A stretch of DNA of 64,000 bases, taken from NCBI GenBank assembly GCA_030411725.1, contig MU839840.1, positions 62,001-126,000 on the forward strand. The letters are read 5' to 3'. The position numbers and the translations under genes are program-made. Numbering within the stretch: the stretch's first letter is position 1; every line of letters begins with the position of its first letter. Positions 20,954-32,771 of this stretch are shown here, one piece after another. The DNA comes from Echria macrotheca (taxonomy: Eukaryota; Ascomycota; Sordariomycetes; Sordariales; Schizotheciaceae). A model generated the notes under the pieces. That model worked only from the letters and a program-made list of their open reading frames with translations. It had not been told where the DNA came from and did no database searches.

Positions 20954-23116
20954 ATGGAGCATTATACCGGAAGTTACAATTATCATCCATTGAGAAAAGG
21001 CATACGAACCTTGTACAAGGTGGACGGGACATTTCCTCCGCCAAATGTACCGGATGATACTCTGTGCCTCACCGGTTCACTTGAAAAGTACCGCATGAAG
21101 ACGACGGGCGACGTTCGAATCCTCGAACTTCTGCCTGGCTCTTTCGACGATCCCATACGGTGCCGACTTCGTGTTGCGGCAATCGAGAACGACCCAATAT
21201 ACGATGCAGTTTCCTACATGTGGGGCGATCCATCAGCTACGGGGAAAATGATTCTCGACGACGAAGCCTTCCCCGTGACCTCGTCTCTGGAGAATGCTCT
21301 GAGGCATATGCGGCTGCGGAACAGGGTCCGCCGTCTCTGGGCAGACGCCGTGTGCATCAACCAACGCGACGATGAGGAACGCGGCAATCAGGTGTATTTG
21401 ATGAAGGAGATTTACTCACGGGCTCAAACTGTCAGGGCTTGGATCGACGTTAGTCTTCCTCCCGACAGCCCGAGCGTTCGAAAGCTCTTCGATCTTCAGC
21501 TGCAGGGAACCGTCGAGCAGCTGGGAGACGATCCTGAATTCTGGAAGCCCCTCTTACCACTTCTTCGAAATCCATATTGGGACAGACTGTGGATACAACA
21601 AGAACTCTTATTCGCGCCGAAACTGGAATTCCACTGCCGGGGGTTGACGATCCCCGGGGACTGCTTGATGGCACTCCAGCTTGAGATACACCGGAAGTCG
21701 ACTCGTTTCCAGAGACCATTTGAGCCACCTGATGCGTGGGGTCGGTTCGGAGAGCGGATAGCAGTCAGCAAGGCACCGTCGCGGAAGCTAGCCTGGTGGC
21801 GGGAGATGGTGAAGAACAAGGTGCCGGTCGACCCGTGCAGCCTGGAACCCGATTTTTCTCTTCTCAGACCGAAGGCGCAGTGGCAACTCGATCCTGGAAA
21901 ATGGGGCCCGTGGCTAAGCACCTGCCCGATCTACTTGCTGGGAATGCTACGGCAGTCGCAGGCTCTAAGGGTCACAGATCCGAGGGACCGGGTGAATGCC
22001 ACCCTGAACCTCGTCCTCGACTACGATGACGACGGTATAGAGCCAAGCTACGAAGAAAGCCTCGCCGAGCGCTACTTAGCCATTGCGCTACTATTACCAT
22101 GGAAATGCAACAGCCTCCAGTTTTTGACCACGGCCAAACTTCCTGCTATCCCCGATCCTACCACGGAGGGCTTGCCCTCCTGGGCCCCGAATTGGAACCC
22201 GCCCGGAAACGCAGAATACTTCTTTGCTCCTTTCTGCGCAGCAGGCGACCTGCCCATGTACGGTACGCCGTTCCAAGAGGACATAGACGACGGTATCTTG
22301 CATGCGAGGGGCTTCCGGTACGCCAAAGTCGACCAGACGCTCTCCAATACGGACACCGCCTCCTCACCGCTCTCGTCTTTGTCAGCCGTGTTCGTTTCGA
22401 CCATAAAGTCCTCCACCTGCGGCCACAAAGATATCAGAAAGCTCGCTGCCACACTCACCGGCCCCGCCATTGCCGAACTTGGCCTAGGCCATGACTATTT
22501 TAGCAAGAAGGAGGCGGTTCTCTACACAGGTATCCTCCTCGATTATGCCTCCGTCACCCCCGGACTGCGTATTATCGATCTTCTCCCTTACGCGAAGGGA
22601 GTCTATGACCAATCCACCACGGGCTTCACCATGGCACTTCATTCCTTGCGTAAATTTCGACAGCTGCGTCCCCGATGCTTTCGTGGACTCGATCTCGAAA
22701 GAATATCCACTGCACTCCCCGAGGAGCTCAATCAAGGCAAACGCTTCGGTCATTTTGTCCAGCTGGTACACAAAACTCTGTCCTCTGGGTGTCTTGCGTC
22801 TATACTATCTTCTTCCCCCACACTGGCCATTACGGAGGGGAAAGCCTCGGTGGAATCTGGCGACGAGATATGGATCCTGTTCGGTTGTCCGACACCCATG
22901 GTCCTCCGGCGTACTGCATCACACTTTCTCATTGTCTCCCCAGCTTATATCTTTGATATCATGCATGGCCAGGCAGTTGCTGGGGTAGAGACCCCTGATG
23001 ACAAAGATGGCGGCTGGTCTAGGATCCAGAAAACAGGGGTTATGAGTCCTTCTCCCGCAGATCCATACGTCTCCGGAAGAAGCAACTGGCTGGTGGAAGT
23101 AATTCGTATTCGCTAG
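20954..23116 (+). CDS. HET-domain (heterokaryon incompatibility) protein, 720 aa
   Basis: Single-exon gene starting at an ATG. The HET domain (about residues 80-170) is clear: YDAVSYMWGDP, then LRNRVRRLWADAVCINQRDD and NQVYLMKEIYSRAQTVRAWI. The C-terminal 400 residues have no recognised domain but keep patches typical of long HET proteins (RNPYWDRLWIQQELL, GRDW-like DEIWILFGCPTPMVLR). HET proteins in Pezizomycotina trigger cell death when incompatible nuclei meet, or act as signalling effectors; most paralogues have no known trigger. No NACHT or repeat domain is present. It ends 51 bp from the convergent multi-pass membrane gene. Confidence 0.92.
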   Translation: MEHYTGSYNYHPLRKGIRTLYKVDGTFPPPNVPDDTLCLTGSLEKYRMKTTGDVRILELLPGSFDDPIRCRLRVAAIENDPIYDAVSYMWGDPSATGKMILDDEAFPVTSSLENALRHMRLRNRVRRLWADAVCINQRDDEERGNQVYLMKEIYSRAQTVRAWIDVSLPPDSPSVRKLFDLQLQGTVEQLGDDPEFWKPLLPLLRNPYWDRLWIQQELLFAPKLEFHCRGLTIPGDCLMALQLEIHRKSTRFQRPFEPPDAWGRFGERIAVSKAPSRKLAWWREMVKNKVPVDPCSLEPDFSLLRPKAQWQLDPGKWGPWLSTCPIYLLGMLRQSQALRVTDPRDRVNATLNLVLDYDDDGIEPSYEESLAERYLAIALLLPWKCNSLQFLTTAKLPAIPDPTTEGLPSWAPNWNPPGNAEYFFAPFCAAGDLPMYGTPFQEDIDDGILHARGFRYAKVDQTLSNTDTASSPLSSLSAVFVSTIKSSTCGHKDIRKLAATLTGPAIAELGLGHDYFSKKEAVLYTGILLDYASVTPGLRIIDLLPYAKGVYDQSTTGFTMALHSLRKFRQLRPRCFRGLDLERISTALPEELNQGKRFGHFVQLVHKTLSSGCLASILSSSPTLAITEGKASVESGDEIWILFGCPTPMVLRRTASHFLIVSPAYIFDIMHGQAVAGVETPDDKDGGWSRIQKTGVMSPSPADPYVSGRSNWLVEVIRIR

Positions 23117-23167
23117 GTACATAGTTCCAAGTTTTATCAGGGCATCTATCCAAATGTACCCCATCTG

Positions 23168-24946
23168 CTATCCAAGGTGAGGCAAGTTCGCCGACCAGGT
23201 CGTCTGGAACGTGAGGGGCTGCTGGAATGCTAGTGACCGAATAACCTCGAAAATAAGAAAGATGCGGGTTGCCACAAAGATAAACATAGCGACCAGCGGT
23301 ATAAGCTTCGCAGTCTGTTCCCTGGTCCCAGACCAACAACCGGAAGCAACATCAGCCGGCCGCTGAGCCCAGCTCATATACATGCTGAGGACCAACATAA
23401 GCGGTACAGTGGCTGCTGTGAGAACAGAGCTGATCTCCCACACGATCCGCTCAGGTTCAGTCGGGAAGTAAAAGTTCCACGCGATGCAATGAGCTGATCC
23501 AAACACCAAGCCAGAGAGACCGGCACCAAGTGCAAATGTCCAGGATCGGTCCTGAATCCCCCTTCCCCTGACGCAGTCGAGATGAAGCGCGTGATTTGGG
23601 ACCCAGACCGACGTCCTGTCCCAGAACCAGTATGTTGGGCCGAATAACGCTAAACGGGCCAAGTTCTGCGGCGTGATCTGTCCCCGCAAACCCGAGAGTT
23701 CGATCGTATATGCGAGGTCTTTTGGCTTGTTCAGGAGCAGCGCAAATGTAATGGCATTCGATAGAGCAAACGAAAGTGTCATAACTTCCAGCTGGGTGGT
23801 GGGGAGCTGATTGCACCGCCGGGCAACCATCTGCACGACGAACCATACAATCTGGGCTGTCGCCACAAGCTTGACAAAGACGTCCCCCTTGTTTCGATCT
23901 TCGATGTCGTCCAGGCCCAGGGATGGTAGCTTGTCAACAATGCCCATGTCGCGAGCGAGCAGCAATTGTTGGGCATCCAGAATCCAGATATCGCCCTGGA
24001 GAGCATGAAGATTCGTGAACCAGTCGTATAAGGCATCAAGGTCGAACAAGTTCTCCTCCCACTCATCCAGAAACCAGGCCAGGTCCAGTGTACGTACCGT
24101 CTCGGATACCAACGCCACATTCTGGTCGTCCGGGCGCCACGTAACCCTGCCAGCCTGTTTCCCCATCCTCTCTTCTATCTTTGCCCTCGAAACTTTGCCA
24201 ACACTCAAGATACCCTCGAGATGATCCCTGACGGAGGAGGGAACAGGACGCGATGCATACCCTCGGCCAGTTGCCACCAAGGCGGGAGATTCATACATCG
24301 GAGCAGCCGGGGCTTGGTCCGGAGGTGAAGTTGGAGATGGAGGCGATGACGGGGAGCGCGTCTTAGGCTCTGAAGCATCGTCAACCGGACGAAACCTCAC
24401 CGCAAAGCCGCCCATGTTGGCGAGATACGTGTGGGACGCTGTCCACGGGACTCCGTCGATCTTGCTGTACTCCTTAAACCGCTCGTCCAGCACCTTGACG
24501 TTCCGGTAGTCGCTGAGTGCTTTTCCGAGTGACCACTCTGGGGCTACCAAATTGATGACCATCCATTTGACCTTCGTAGCGAACCGTGACACGCTCCGAA
24601 TATATCGCTGCTTCTTGTTTCCTGGGTCGAGGACCGTTTGAATCGGCACGTTGAGATGAAGGATGGACCATGTGCAAATAAGGAGCACGGTGCCGCAGCC
24701 CCAAAGGATTTCCAGCGTTCCCCTGACATCCGGGGACGTAACGAAACCGACACCCTCCGGCGGGAGGGTGCATTTGGTGTCGAATGTAAGCATCTTTCTT
24801 CGTCGGACGCTCGAGTGCAGAGAATGAGGTGGAGATGGATTCTGTCGCAAGGCTCCAGGCGACAAATGTCTGTCCAGCTGAGGACTCCGACTCCCAAGCC
24901 CGCGGCGGCTACTCGTCCAATAGCAACAGACAAGCCACCACCACAT
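23168..24946 (-). CDS. Multi-pass membrane protein of a fungal family, 592 aa
   Basis: Uninterrupted frame. The first ATG in frame is at 24946 and gives MWWWLVCCYW, a possible signal or anchor segment; an ATG at 24790 is the alternative start. After PDVRGTLEILWGCG comes the first clear helix (LLICTWSILHLNVP), then a long soluble region, then about six more helices between residues 330 and 580. The C-terminus ends in FQTTWSANLPHLG. I recall this layout (PDxRGT...CTWT...LNVP at the start, TWS/AxxxPHxG at the end) from multicopy membrane proteins of Sordariomycetes and some basidiomycetes. Function unknown; transporter or sensor roles are guesses. It lies between two HET genes. Confidence 0.8.
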   Translation of the reverse strand: MWWWLVCCYWTSSRRGLGSRSPQLDRHLSPGALRQNPSPPHSLHSSVRRRKMLTFDTKCTLPPEGVGFVTSPDVRGTLEILWGCGTVLLICTWSILHLNVPIQTVLDPGNKKQRYIRSVSRFATKVKWMVINLVAPEWSLGKALSDYRNVKVLDERFKEYSKIDGVPWTASHTYLANMGGFAVRFRPVDDASEPKTRSPSSPPSPTSPPDQAPAAPMYESPALVATGRGYASRPVPSSVRDHLEGILSVGKVSRAKIEERMGKQAGRVTWRPDDQNVALVSETVRTLDLAWFLDEWEENLFDLDALYDWFTNLHALQGDIWILDAQQLLLARDMGIVDKLPSLGLDDIEDRNKGDVFVKLVATAQIVWFVVQMVARRCNQLPTTQLEVMTLSFALSNAITFALLLNKPKDLAYTIELSGLRGQITPQNLARLALFGPTYWFWDRTSVWVPNHALHLDCVRGRGIQDRSWTFALGAGLSGLVFGSAHCIAWNFYFPTEPERIVWEISSVLTAATVPLMLVLSMYMSWAQRPADVASGCWSGTREQTAKLIPLVAMFIFVATRIFLIFEVIRSLAFQQPLTFQTTWSANLPHLG

Positions 24947-25235
24947 CAGGACTGGATCGAAACCAATCAGCACTCCTCAGGTACCGAATCAACGGATGTT
25001 ACCGAAGAGAAATATGGTACCAAAGATGCATGGGAGAACCTTGAGGGAAATGGTTGTCAATAAACATTAGAAAAGCAAATATGGAAATGAATCAGACCTT
25101 TTACCTTTGGTTAATAACGGCCATGTGGGTTACATCTTGAAATTGTCCTTATTTCTTGAATGTGGGCTTGTCGTTCGATATTCGAGTCGTCGGGACCAAA
25201 AATGAAGCCATTTCCTTTTATGGAGAGCTTATATC
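24947..25235. other. Intergenic region, no gene seen
   Basis: Between two co-oriented minus-strand genes; it holds the promoter of the multi-pass membrane gene and the 3' UTR of the HET gene. Confidence 0.4.
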
Positions 25236-27098
25236 CTAGCAAAGCTGGATATCCTGGAAAGTGTCACCAATATGTTTATCCCATAGCCGTCGAACAACCC
25301 TGCCAATGCCCCGTCGATACATGGCATCGCCGTCCCGATTTACCCACAGAAAGTTGTAGTAATCCTGTACGCCGCTGAACGGATATTGCGGCTCCAAAGA
25401 CGGGAGAAACCCTCCGGTACAGCGCGAAATAACCACGCACTCGATGTCCGTATCGCCAACAAGGCTCCAAAGGTCGTCGCCCAGTAAAATGCCGCAGCGT
25501 TCATACGTGCCGTCTTTCGTGAGAATATGGAGCTGCCGAGCTTCGACATAGCTGGAGAACGTGGTGCTGTCCTCAACAAAGCGAAGCGAGCCAACTCTCG
25601 CCCGAGCCCTCAGACAGGGCGAATAGAGATTCCCGCCCACCTGAGGTCCCAGAGGCTCCAGTCTCATGTTGTCGTGATTCATATACCGCCATTCGCACTC
25701 GGGCTCTAGATGTGCCAACAGTGTCTGCCATGTGTTTTGTGATCCTGTATATCGCACCGAGTACCAGTTGTGGGACCAGATTCGACCCTGCCATCCCAGC
25801 CAAGACCAACTCGGGGGATCCGGCCAGGTCGGACCCGGATTCTCGGGTTGCCTTCGCTTCAAGGGCTCGCGTGGAATCCATAATAACGCAGCGTGGAAGA
25901 AATCAACGGGAATTCCCCAGAACAGGCCGCCCATGAGCACCGTTTTGGACAGGATTGACATGATTCCAGCAAAGGCGCGTGAGGCGTCGGCCGGAAAGCG
26001 GAGGTCTCTCAAATTGTAAGCGTTGACAAAATCGTAGAAGGCGCCGATCTGGCCGTCGGCAAGGAGGTTGGTGTTTATCAAATCTTGCAATTGACGCGAG
26101 GGTGTTATTCTCAGCGAGAGGGGCAACTCGGCCTTGGCGAACCCCTGACATCCATGGACCTCGTGCCAGACGTGCTGGCCACACTCCCAGATGACCGTCT
26201 GGTAGTGAAACATCAGCTTTCTTGTCGACATATACAGCTCTTGGAAGGTCCAGCCCCGGGAGTACTAAGCCAACACTATTAACACCATGCTGATACTTGA
26301 TCTCGGACAAATATTTACCCAAATCGAAGACTGCGGCTGCAGTGACTTGACATAGTCTTCGCCCGTGTTCGGTGACAGGTTTCGCGGGTCGGTAACGCCC
26401 TTGACGCCACGCAAACCATGATTGGCATCCCAGCCGCTAGCAGCGATCAAGGTAAACAGGGCCCTGTTGTAAATGTCGCCCATGATGTTGATCTGGGCGG
26501 ATTTGGACTCCTCGTCGTCCTGGCAGATGCAGAACTTGTCGACCCAGAGGTAGCGCTCGCCTAGGGCCTGGACGAAGCCGATAGCGTGGGAGATGGTCTT
26601 GGGGATGGAAATGTTGTTCTTGGCCTCGGAAAGCGCGCCTGGCTCCTGCATATCGGCCAGGTTGGCCATGGTCGTCTCCGAGGTTGGAACGTCTCCCCAG
26701 ACATAGCTCAACGCGACGTACGTGAGATGGGAAGAAGCAGGGACGAGACACAGGAGATCAACGTCAATCAGCCAGAGAGGGGCGCCATCGATGCCCTCGA
26801 GGGCCCAGCAAGAGGGGCCGTGGTCTGAGATGCACGTGTCGATCCAGCCTCGCACAATGTCGAGGTCAATCCAGCCAGGGTCAACTGGGTATTTGGCGAA
26901 GTCGGCAGTGTCGCGTTCCCACCACCGGGCAACATCTCCGGATATCTGTGCTTCCTCGTCGGCATATCTTGGAGGAGACGAACCGGCGTCTGGAGGGCAT
27001 GGTCAGGCTGCGGTGCCGAGCCACGAGAACGAGGAGTGCTGGAACTCACCGACGTCGGCCAGTGAATCCGCCAACGCAATCTGATCAGAGTAGTTCAT
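25236..27098 (-). CDS. HET-domain protein, 582 aa
   Basis: Exons 27098-27050, 26989-26319, 26264-25236; phases 1 and 0 close correctly. The HET domain spans about residues 95-255: HLTYVALSYVWGDVP, AIGFVQALGERYLWVDKFCICQDDE, NIMGDIYNRALFTLIAASG, and after the second intron YSRGWTFQELYMSTRKLMF. Unlike the HET protein at 20954, it follows the canonical spacing in which a Trp-Thr-Phe-Gln-Glu motif closes the domain. The C-terminal 250 residues include a Trp-rich segment (PPSWSWLGWQGRI) often seen in HET proteins. Role: programmed cell death or innate-type signalling by family knowledge; partner unknown. Confidence 0.92.
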
Positions 27099-27524
27099 CG
27101 TTGTGGAGGAGGACAGCGACTGGTTGGGGTTGATTTCTGGAAATCGGCCTTATCACCGCGGTGAGTGGAATAAACGAGATGCTCCTTCTCACCATACTGT
27201 TCATCTGCGGGGTGGAAACAGCCAAGTGCGGTCCGTATACCCCGCAACTGGACGGATCAGAAATCACTACCGGTGTGTTGCATCAAGCCATGATAACGGA
27301 GTAGATACGGTACCTAGATAGGATTTCACCCCGAAACCTTCAAAAAACATCAAAAATCCATTACCGCCGAGGATATCAGAGACATCTAGAAAATCATACC
27401 TCATACACGACCCCCTCTATGCATACCTAGCTTTCCCCCCAAGTGACAAGTCCCATTCATCCCACATGAATCCTTCGCCATACATTCCATCCACCACTTG
27501 CGCCCCACAATCCCAGGTGTCAGA
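27099..27524. other. Intergenic region, no gene seen
   Basis: Boundary between the HET block and the housekeeping stretch. No repeat or transposon remnant was recognised at the border. Confidence 0.45.
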
Positions 27525-30517
27525 TCAAACAACCTCTTCAACGGCACAGTTGGGATGAAGCACATAAACAATCTTCGCAGCCTGCGCCGACCCGCCAGCG
27601 CCATTGGCATCCTCCTCGGCCATGCCCTGCCCGCGGATTGCCATGAGAATGTTATCCTATCCCTCCCGTTAGCATCGGTCCATGTGAAAGAAATCAACTA
27701 AAGAAAAACTCACCTTGACCATCTTCCGCAACACCTTCTTCGCCAGCGCCCGCTCCGTTTCATAGTCCTGCTCGTCGCGGAGCTCCTCCTCCTTCTGGTC
27801 AAGGTACCACTGCACCAGCTCGTCGCCCTCAATCCCCTCGCCACTCCCGCTCGTCTCGTCCTCGGCGACATGCGAGACAATCATATTCACAATGCTGATA
27901 TACTTGTCATACGACACCGTCTGCTTCTCGCGCGCAGCCGCGGCAGCTTGTTGCTGCCCATCACCATCCGCCATGGGCGCATCGCCATCACCGTCAGCAG
28001 CAGCAGCGGGCGCGCCCGACGCAGCATCAGCCGCCTGGCGAAGCGTCTCGCCATCCTCAAGCGGCGCAGCCTCGGGCTCCTCATCGTCGACCTCGACATC
28101 GTCATGCTCGACCGAGATAATACTCTGCCGGAGCAGGTTATACGCCTCATGCACAAAATCAGGCGTGATCTCCTCGACGCAGTTGGCCTTGGCGATGGCT
28201 TCCGACAAACGAATCATGCTCTCGAGCTGCCGCACGGTAATTCGATAACTATTGCGGCCGACGCCACCTTGTGCGTCGTCGGCGCGCAGGTCCTTGTACC
28301 GCTGCACAAGCACCTCCTTGGCCTCGTCGGTAAACTCGGGACGGAAAGTGCGCGCGAACCGGATATACCGCTGTAGCTGCTCGGTCGAGAACTCGGGCTC
28401 GATGGCAGCGTCGCGCATCTGGTGCAGGCCGACGATGTGGTCGGCGATGTGGCGGTCGACTTGCTCGTTGCACTCGTCGAGGATGACAAAAAACAGATCG
28501 AAGCGCGACATGATGGGCGCGCTCATGTTGATATTGGCCCGCAGCGTCGTCTTGCGGTTGTACCGCCCGCCGACCGGGTTGGCCGCTGCGAGGATGGACG
28601 TTCGTGCGTTGAGCGTCGCCTGGATGCCGGCCTTGGCGATCGAGATGGTCTGCTGCTCCATGGCTTCGTGGATGGCGACCTGGTCGACGATGTCCATCTT
28701 GTCGAACTCGTCGATGCAGCAGATGCCGTTGTCGGCAAGCATGAGCGCTCCCGCCTCGATGGTGAACTCGCCCGTCTCCTCGTCCTTCACCACCGCAGCC
28801 GTGAGACCGGCCGCGGATGAGGCCTTGCCGGATGTGTAGACGGCGCGTGGGGCGAATTTGCAAATGTACTTGAGGAATTGTGACTTGGACGTCGAGGGGT
28901 CGCCAACGATGCAGATATTGATGTCGCCACGAAGCGCCATCCCTTCAGCTGTGGTCTTGCTCACACCCGACATTAGCTGCAGCAACAAGCCCTTCTTGAC
29001 GATTTCGTGTCCGTACACCGTAGGTGCAAGAGACTGCACGAGACGCGCGTAGATGTGGTCGCTGTGCACCATGGCTCGGAGATCCTGGATCTCGGCCTGC
29101 GTGTATGAAGCCAGCACAGCATCTTGGGCTTCCTTGATGCTCTCTGCCGTCTCGACGGCAGCGCTCCCAGTAAGAGCGCCAACCATGTCGATCAGGTGTG
29201 CCTCGCCCGAAGCGCCGAGCGATGACACATCCGGAGTCACCATGCAGGCGAGGAAGGCAAGACGGTACGTCAGGTCACGAACACCTAGCGCCTTCAACCC
29301 GCTCACGCCGGAGCCACCAGCATCAGCTGTGCGATCATCACGTACTGAGACGTTACGAACGCCCGGCAAGCCCAGCTGACTGACATCAGGCACAACGATC
29401 AAAGCACCGGTGAAGATGCATTTCTCGCCGGCCTTGGCGCGATCCACAATCTCGCCACGCAGAATGACATCCATAGTACGGGGCATGCTTCCCGTCGGGA
29501 TCTCGCTGCTGTTCTCCTGCACTCGGACCTTCTGCCAGTCGACGAATGTGCTTTGCCGGATGTCGAGTCGCCAAGCAATACGATTCTGGCAGGTCGCGTT
29601 CGGGCACTGCGTAGGTTCCGTATACCGGAAGGTTTGCTCTACATCGGGGACCACGCTGTGGCAGGCCTCGCAGATGAATGTAGCGAGCGCCAATTCGGGG
29701 CGGACTTCGGACGTGCGTGTGACGGTGCCGCTGATGGACAGCAGCTGTCCGATATTCCTTGCGCGCATTGCCCGGACGCGTGAGATGAGCGGGAGGTTGT
29801 AAAAAGCAATGGAGAAAAGCTTGTCGGTCTGCTGGTTGGACGTCTTGTCGGCCCGGTCAGACTGTGTTGCCGAGCCCATGGTGCTACCGCCAGTAGTATG
29901 ATGAGTCGAGGCAGTCGGCTGGCGATGATCTCGGAAATACTGCGGCTCGTACTTGGCAATCATGTTGTGCAAGGCCGTGGTAAGGAAGGGAAGGAAGCGG
30001 TAGTACGAGTTCATCACGGCTTCGGCCAGCGCGCCGTTGTTCCACCCTGCTAGATGCTTGTAGTCGACATAGAACGTCGATAATTGGTATTTCCGCATAC
30101 CGCGAATCTGGGCGACGTAGTACTGGTCTGTCGTCATGGCGCTCGAGGTTGGCTGGCCTGAGGAAGAAGGGGCCTCGATGTATCTGTTTGCGCCGGTCAG
30201 CACGCCTGGCTAAATATCCTCGGACGGCAGGCTCCGTACCCTTCAATGAAGTTCTCGAAATGTTCCTGAATTAAGAGACCAATCTTGTCTTCTACACGAG
30301 GTATGCTGGCGACGTTGGTGGGCCGCCTGCTCTGGTTGGGCACCTGGTCGTCAGCAAAACCCTCTCCCTCATCATCGCTGGGCGCCGCGAGACTCTCGGA
30401 TGGAGGGGCGCGAGGTCGACCGGCCGACGACGACGGAATGCGCTGCCGCGGGGTTCTGGACATGCCGTCCGACATCATAAATCCAGGGTCGCTGGACATT
30501 GGCGCTGGAGTGGCCAT
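27525..30517 (-). CDS. MCM6: MCM6, subunit of the replicative helicase, 959 aa
   Basis: Exons 30517-30240, 30183-27714, 27656-27525 (phases 2 and 0). Subunit of the MCM2-7 hexamer, which unwinds DNA at replication origins in the nucleus. Visible: zinc ribbon with CEAC and CPNATC, Walker A GDPSTSKSQ (about 517), Walker B CCIDEFDKM, arginine-finger motif MSRFDLFFV, and the MCM6-specific features DECNEQVDRHIADHIVGLH and RITVRQLESMIRLSEAIAKA. The N-terminal exon adds a disordered Ser/Pro/Arg tail, and an acidic, Ala-rich linker separates the AAA+ core from the C-terminal winged-helix part, which runs into the small last exon (43 codons). The length is typical for fungal MCM6. Start at the ATG at 30517. 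Confidence 0.97.
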
Positions 30518-30807
30518 GTTGGAAATGTCGCTGTTGAGTGCGCTGCGCTGCTGGCAATGCTTGGGTGTTTGGCGCAATGGAGTTGGGCAAGAAGTTGTTG
30601 CGGTGTGGAGGGGCTGCAGGACGCGACAAAACGCGGGAGACCAAAATCCGACGCGCTCAGCGGAAAAGGGGGACGCGATTTTGTGGGGCGACTTTTAATT
30701 GCCCCGCTAAATGGGTATAGATAATCATCGCTAAACACAATACTGACTAGATACATAACTCCCAGATGAATGCAGTGCTGTTGACCTGCGTCGTCCAAGA
30801 ACCCCCT

Positions 30808-32375
30808 TTACCAGCCCCATGTCCTGTTCGATGCTGTGAATACTGGTGGCTTCCACTGAATCCGATGCGCGTCAATCAGCCTCTTCTGCTTGGCCCTCGA
30901 TTTCTCCCTCTGTTGGATGAGCTTCTCGGGCAGGACAATCTTGTGCTCGCCCTTGTGGTAGACTTGCATCTTCATGGCCTGCAGTGTGTGTTCCACATCC
31001 TGCGTCGTCATGGCCAGCGCCTGCGCGATCCCTTCAATTGTGCACTTCTCCTCGCGCTCGCTGTACCCGAAAAGTAAGTCGATGATGTTCTCCGACCAGT
31101 ACTGCCGGTAACTTAGCAGCCCAAGATCCGACAGGGGCTTTTCTGGTGACCCGAGCTTGCCCTCGATCTTGGACAGCTCGTACGAGAACTGGATCAGTAG
31201 CCGTCCGTATCCCTTGCGCTGGTATTGGGGCAGCGTAAGGATACAGGCCACGTTGTATCCGTCGGTGCTCTCCTTCTCCTTGGAGAAATACCCAATAAGA
31301 TGATAGCCATGGGCGTCTCGGCTAGTCATGACGTAGAAGAGAAAGGGGTCGACATCGTAGTAGAGCGTTTTGTGATCGAGAAACATCTTGGACAGCAAAC
31401 ACAGGTTGCGACACCACGTCCTCTGCCGCCGCCCGTCGATCTCGAAGAACGACACATACTCATCGCGGTAAATCTCGTTTCCGGGTGGGTGCAATAGAGT
31501 GCACTTCTGACGATGCCGCTTGAAGGATGTGAGGCTCCCAAAGTAGCTCAGACAAAACTCGCAGATGAAGATGCAGTCTTCTTGGCCAAAGGCCTCTGGG
31601 TAGGGTGAGAAGTACCAGGGGAACAACACGTATCGACCAAACTCCACCTTTGAGATGTTCCGGATCCGTGAAATTTCGGCAGGATTCTGCGTCATGGAGC
31701 CCGAAGTCCGTAACTTCTCGATCTCCTCCTCTCTACTAAACGAGGGCGCACGCTCCTTCTTCGCCACGTTCGCGGGTATCTCGTCCTCGTCCAGCTCCAT
31801 CTCATCCGGCCCGACGCCCGGGGTCCCGCCGATCTCGAGGCTCGCATTCGCCTTGTCGTCGAGATCCTCCGTCTTGGCCGTCTTTAGGTTTTGTGAATCG
31901 ACAAACTCGGTCCATGGATGCGGCGTCTGCCCCTCGGAGGCAACAGACTGCTCGCGTTTGGCCACCTTCTTCTGCGCTTTCTTGGAAGGTTGTGACTTCT
32001 TGGATACAGTGGTCGTCTTCTTAGCCTTCCCATCCTTCTGCTTGTCCTTGTCGGGGTTCGGCCATTCCACCTCGCTCTCGAAGTCGATGCGCGCGACGGG
32101 AACCCATTCGTCCAAACGCTTATTGAAGTTGTCGAAATTGCAGTAGAACTGCTTGCCGCTCTTGGTGTCTCTGATGCTCAGGATTTCCGCACGTCGGGGT
32201 TTGCCATCCTTCACGACCATGGCGATGCATCCGACCCTGTGACCCGAGTTAGCGATGCGACAGCACTGCAGGATGGGGATGGAGCGTACGTGATGGTCTC
32301 GGGCGTCGCCTTGCCCTTGAGCCTGGGCCCGTCGGAACCGACAGATGCCTCGCCGTTTGTGCCATTAGGGCTCAT
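30808..32375 (-). CDS. ESA1: ESA1, MYST-family histone acetyltransferase (NuA4), 504 aa
   Basis: Exons 32375-32290 and 32236-30808. Catalytic subunit of NuA4, acetylating H4 and H2A tails. The chromo-barrel (tudor-knot) domain is near residues 30-85 (VGCIAMVVKDGKPRRAEILS, YCNFDNFNKRLDEWV), followed by a Lys-rich linker. The MYST domain has the C2HC zinc finger CEFCLSYFGS...HRQKC, the catalytic Cys in NVACILTLPQYQ, the acetyl-CoA loop QRKGYGRLLI, and GSPEKPLSDLG with the general-base region. It ends SNRTWGW. The intron (GTACGC donor, phase 2) is supported because the first exon supplies ETITVG, which leads into the chromo-barrel. Head-to-head with REX4. Confidence 0.97.
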
Positions 32376-32771
32376 TCTGTATCGAAATCTGATGGTTTGG
32401 CCAGTTCGCCGATGAAGGAGATGGTTGTTTGATTGATTTGGAGGGGCGCGATGCGACGATGGATTTATTTGGTTGACGTTGGAGGGGCAAACTTGGCGGG
32501 TTCGGCCCGCCCGTTCGGCGGAGAGTTTTAGCGCCACCCATGCCATTTTAGCGGAGAGGCGTACCTGCGGAATTTTCCAGGCTTGTGACAACCTCAACAG
32601 CAAACATCCCGTCAACCGCCCCTGACTTCATCTGATACTCGGGACGGATATCCTCTCCTAGCACACCTTTTTCTTATCCCGGCCGGACCCACGAACAAAG
32701 CACTACCATAGCAGTCGATTTCAGAGAAGCCACCATCTCGCCGTCAGCAGCCAAGTGACCGACACGGCATC
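32376..32771. promoter_or_regulatory. Bidirectional promoter region ESA1/REX4
   Basis: 396 bp separate the two start codons; both genes must be driven from here. No gene is seen inside. Confidence 0.6.

Noticed and set aside
28252..28863. Long frames on both strands inside MCM6
   Set aside because: Shadows produced by GC-rich codon use; the MCM6 frame has all helicase motifs.
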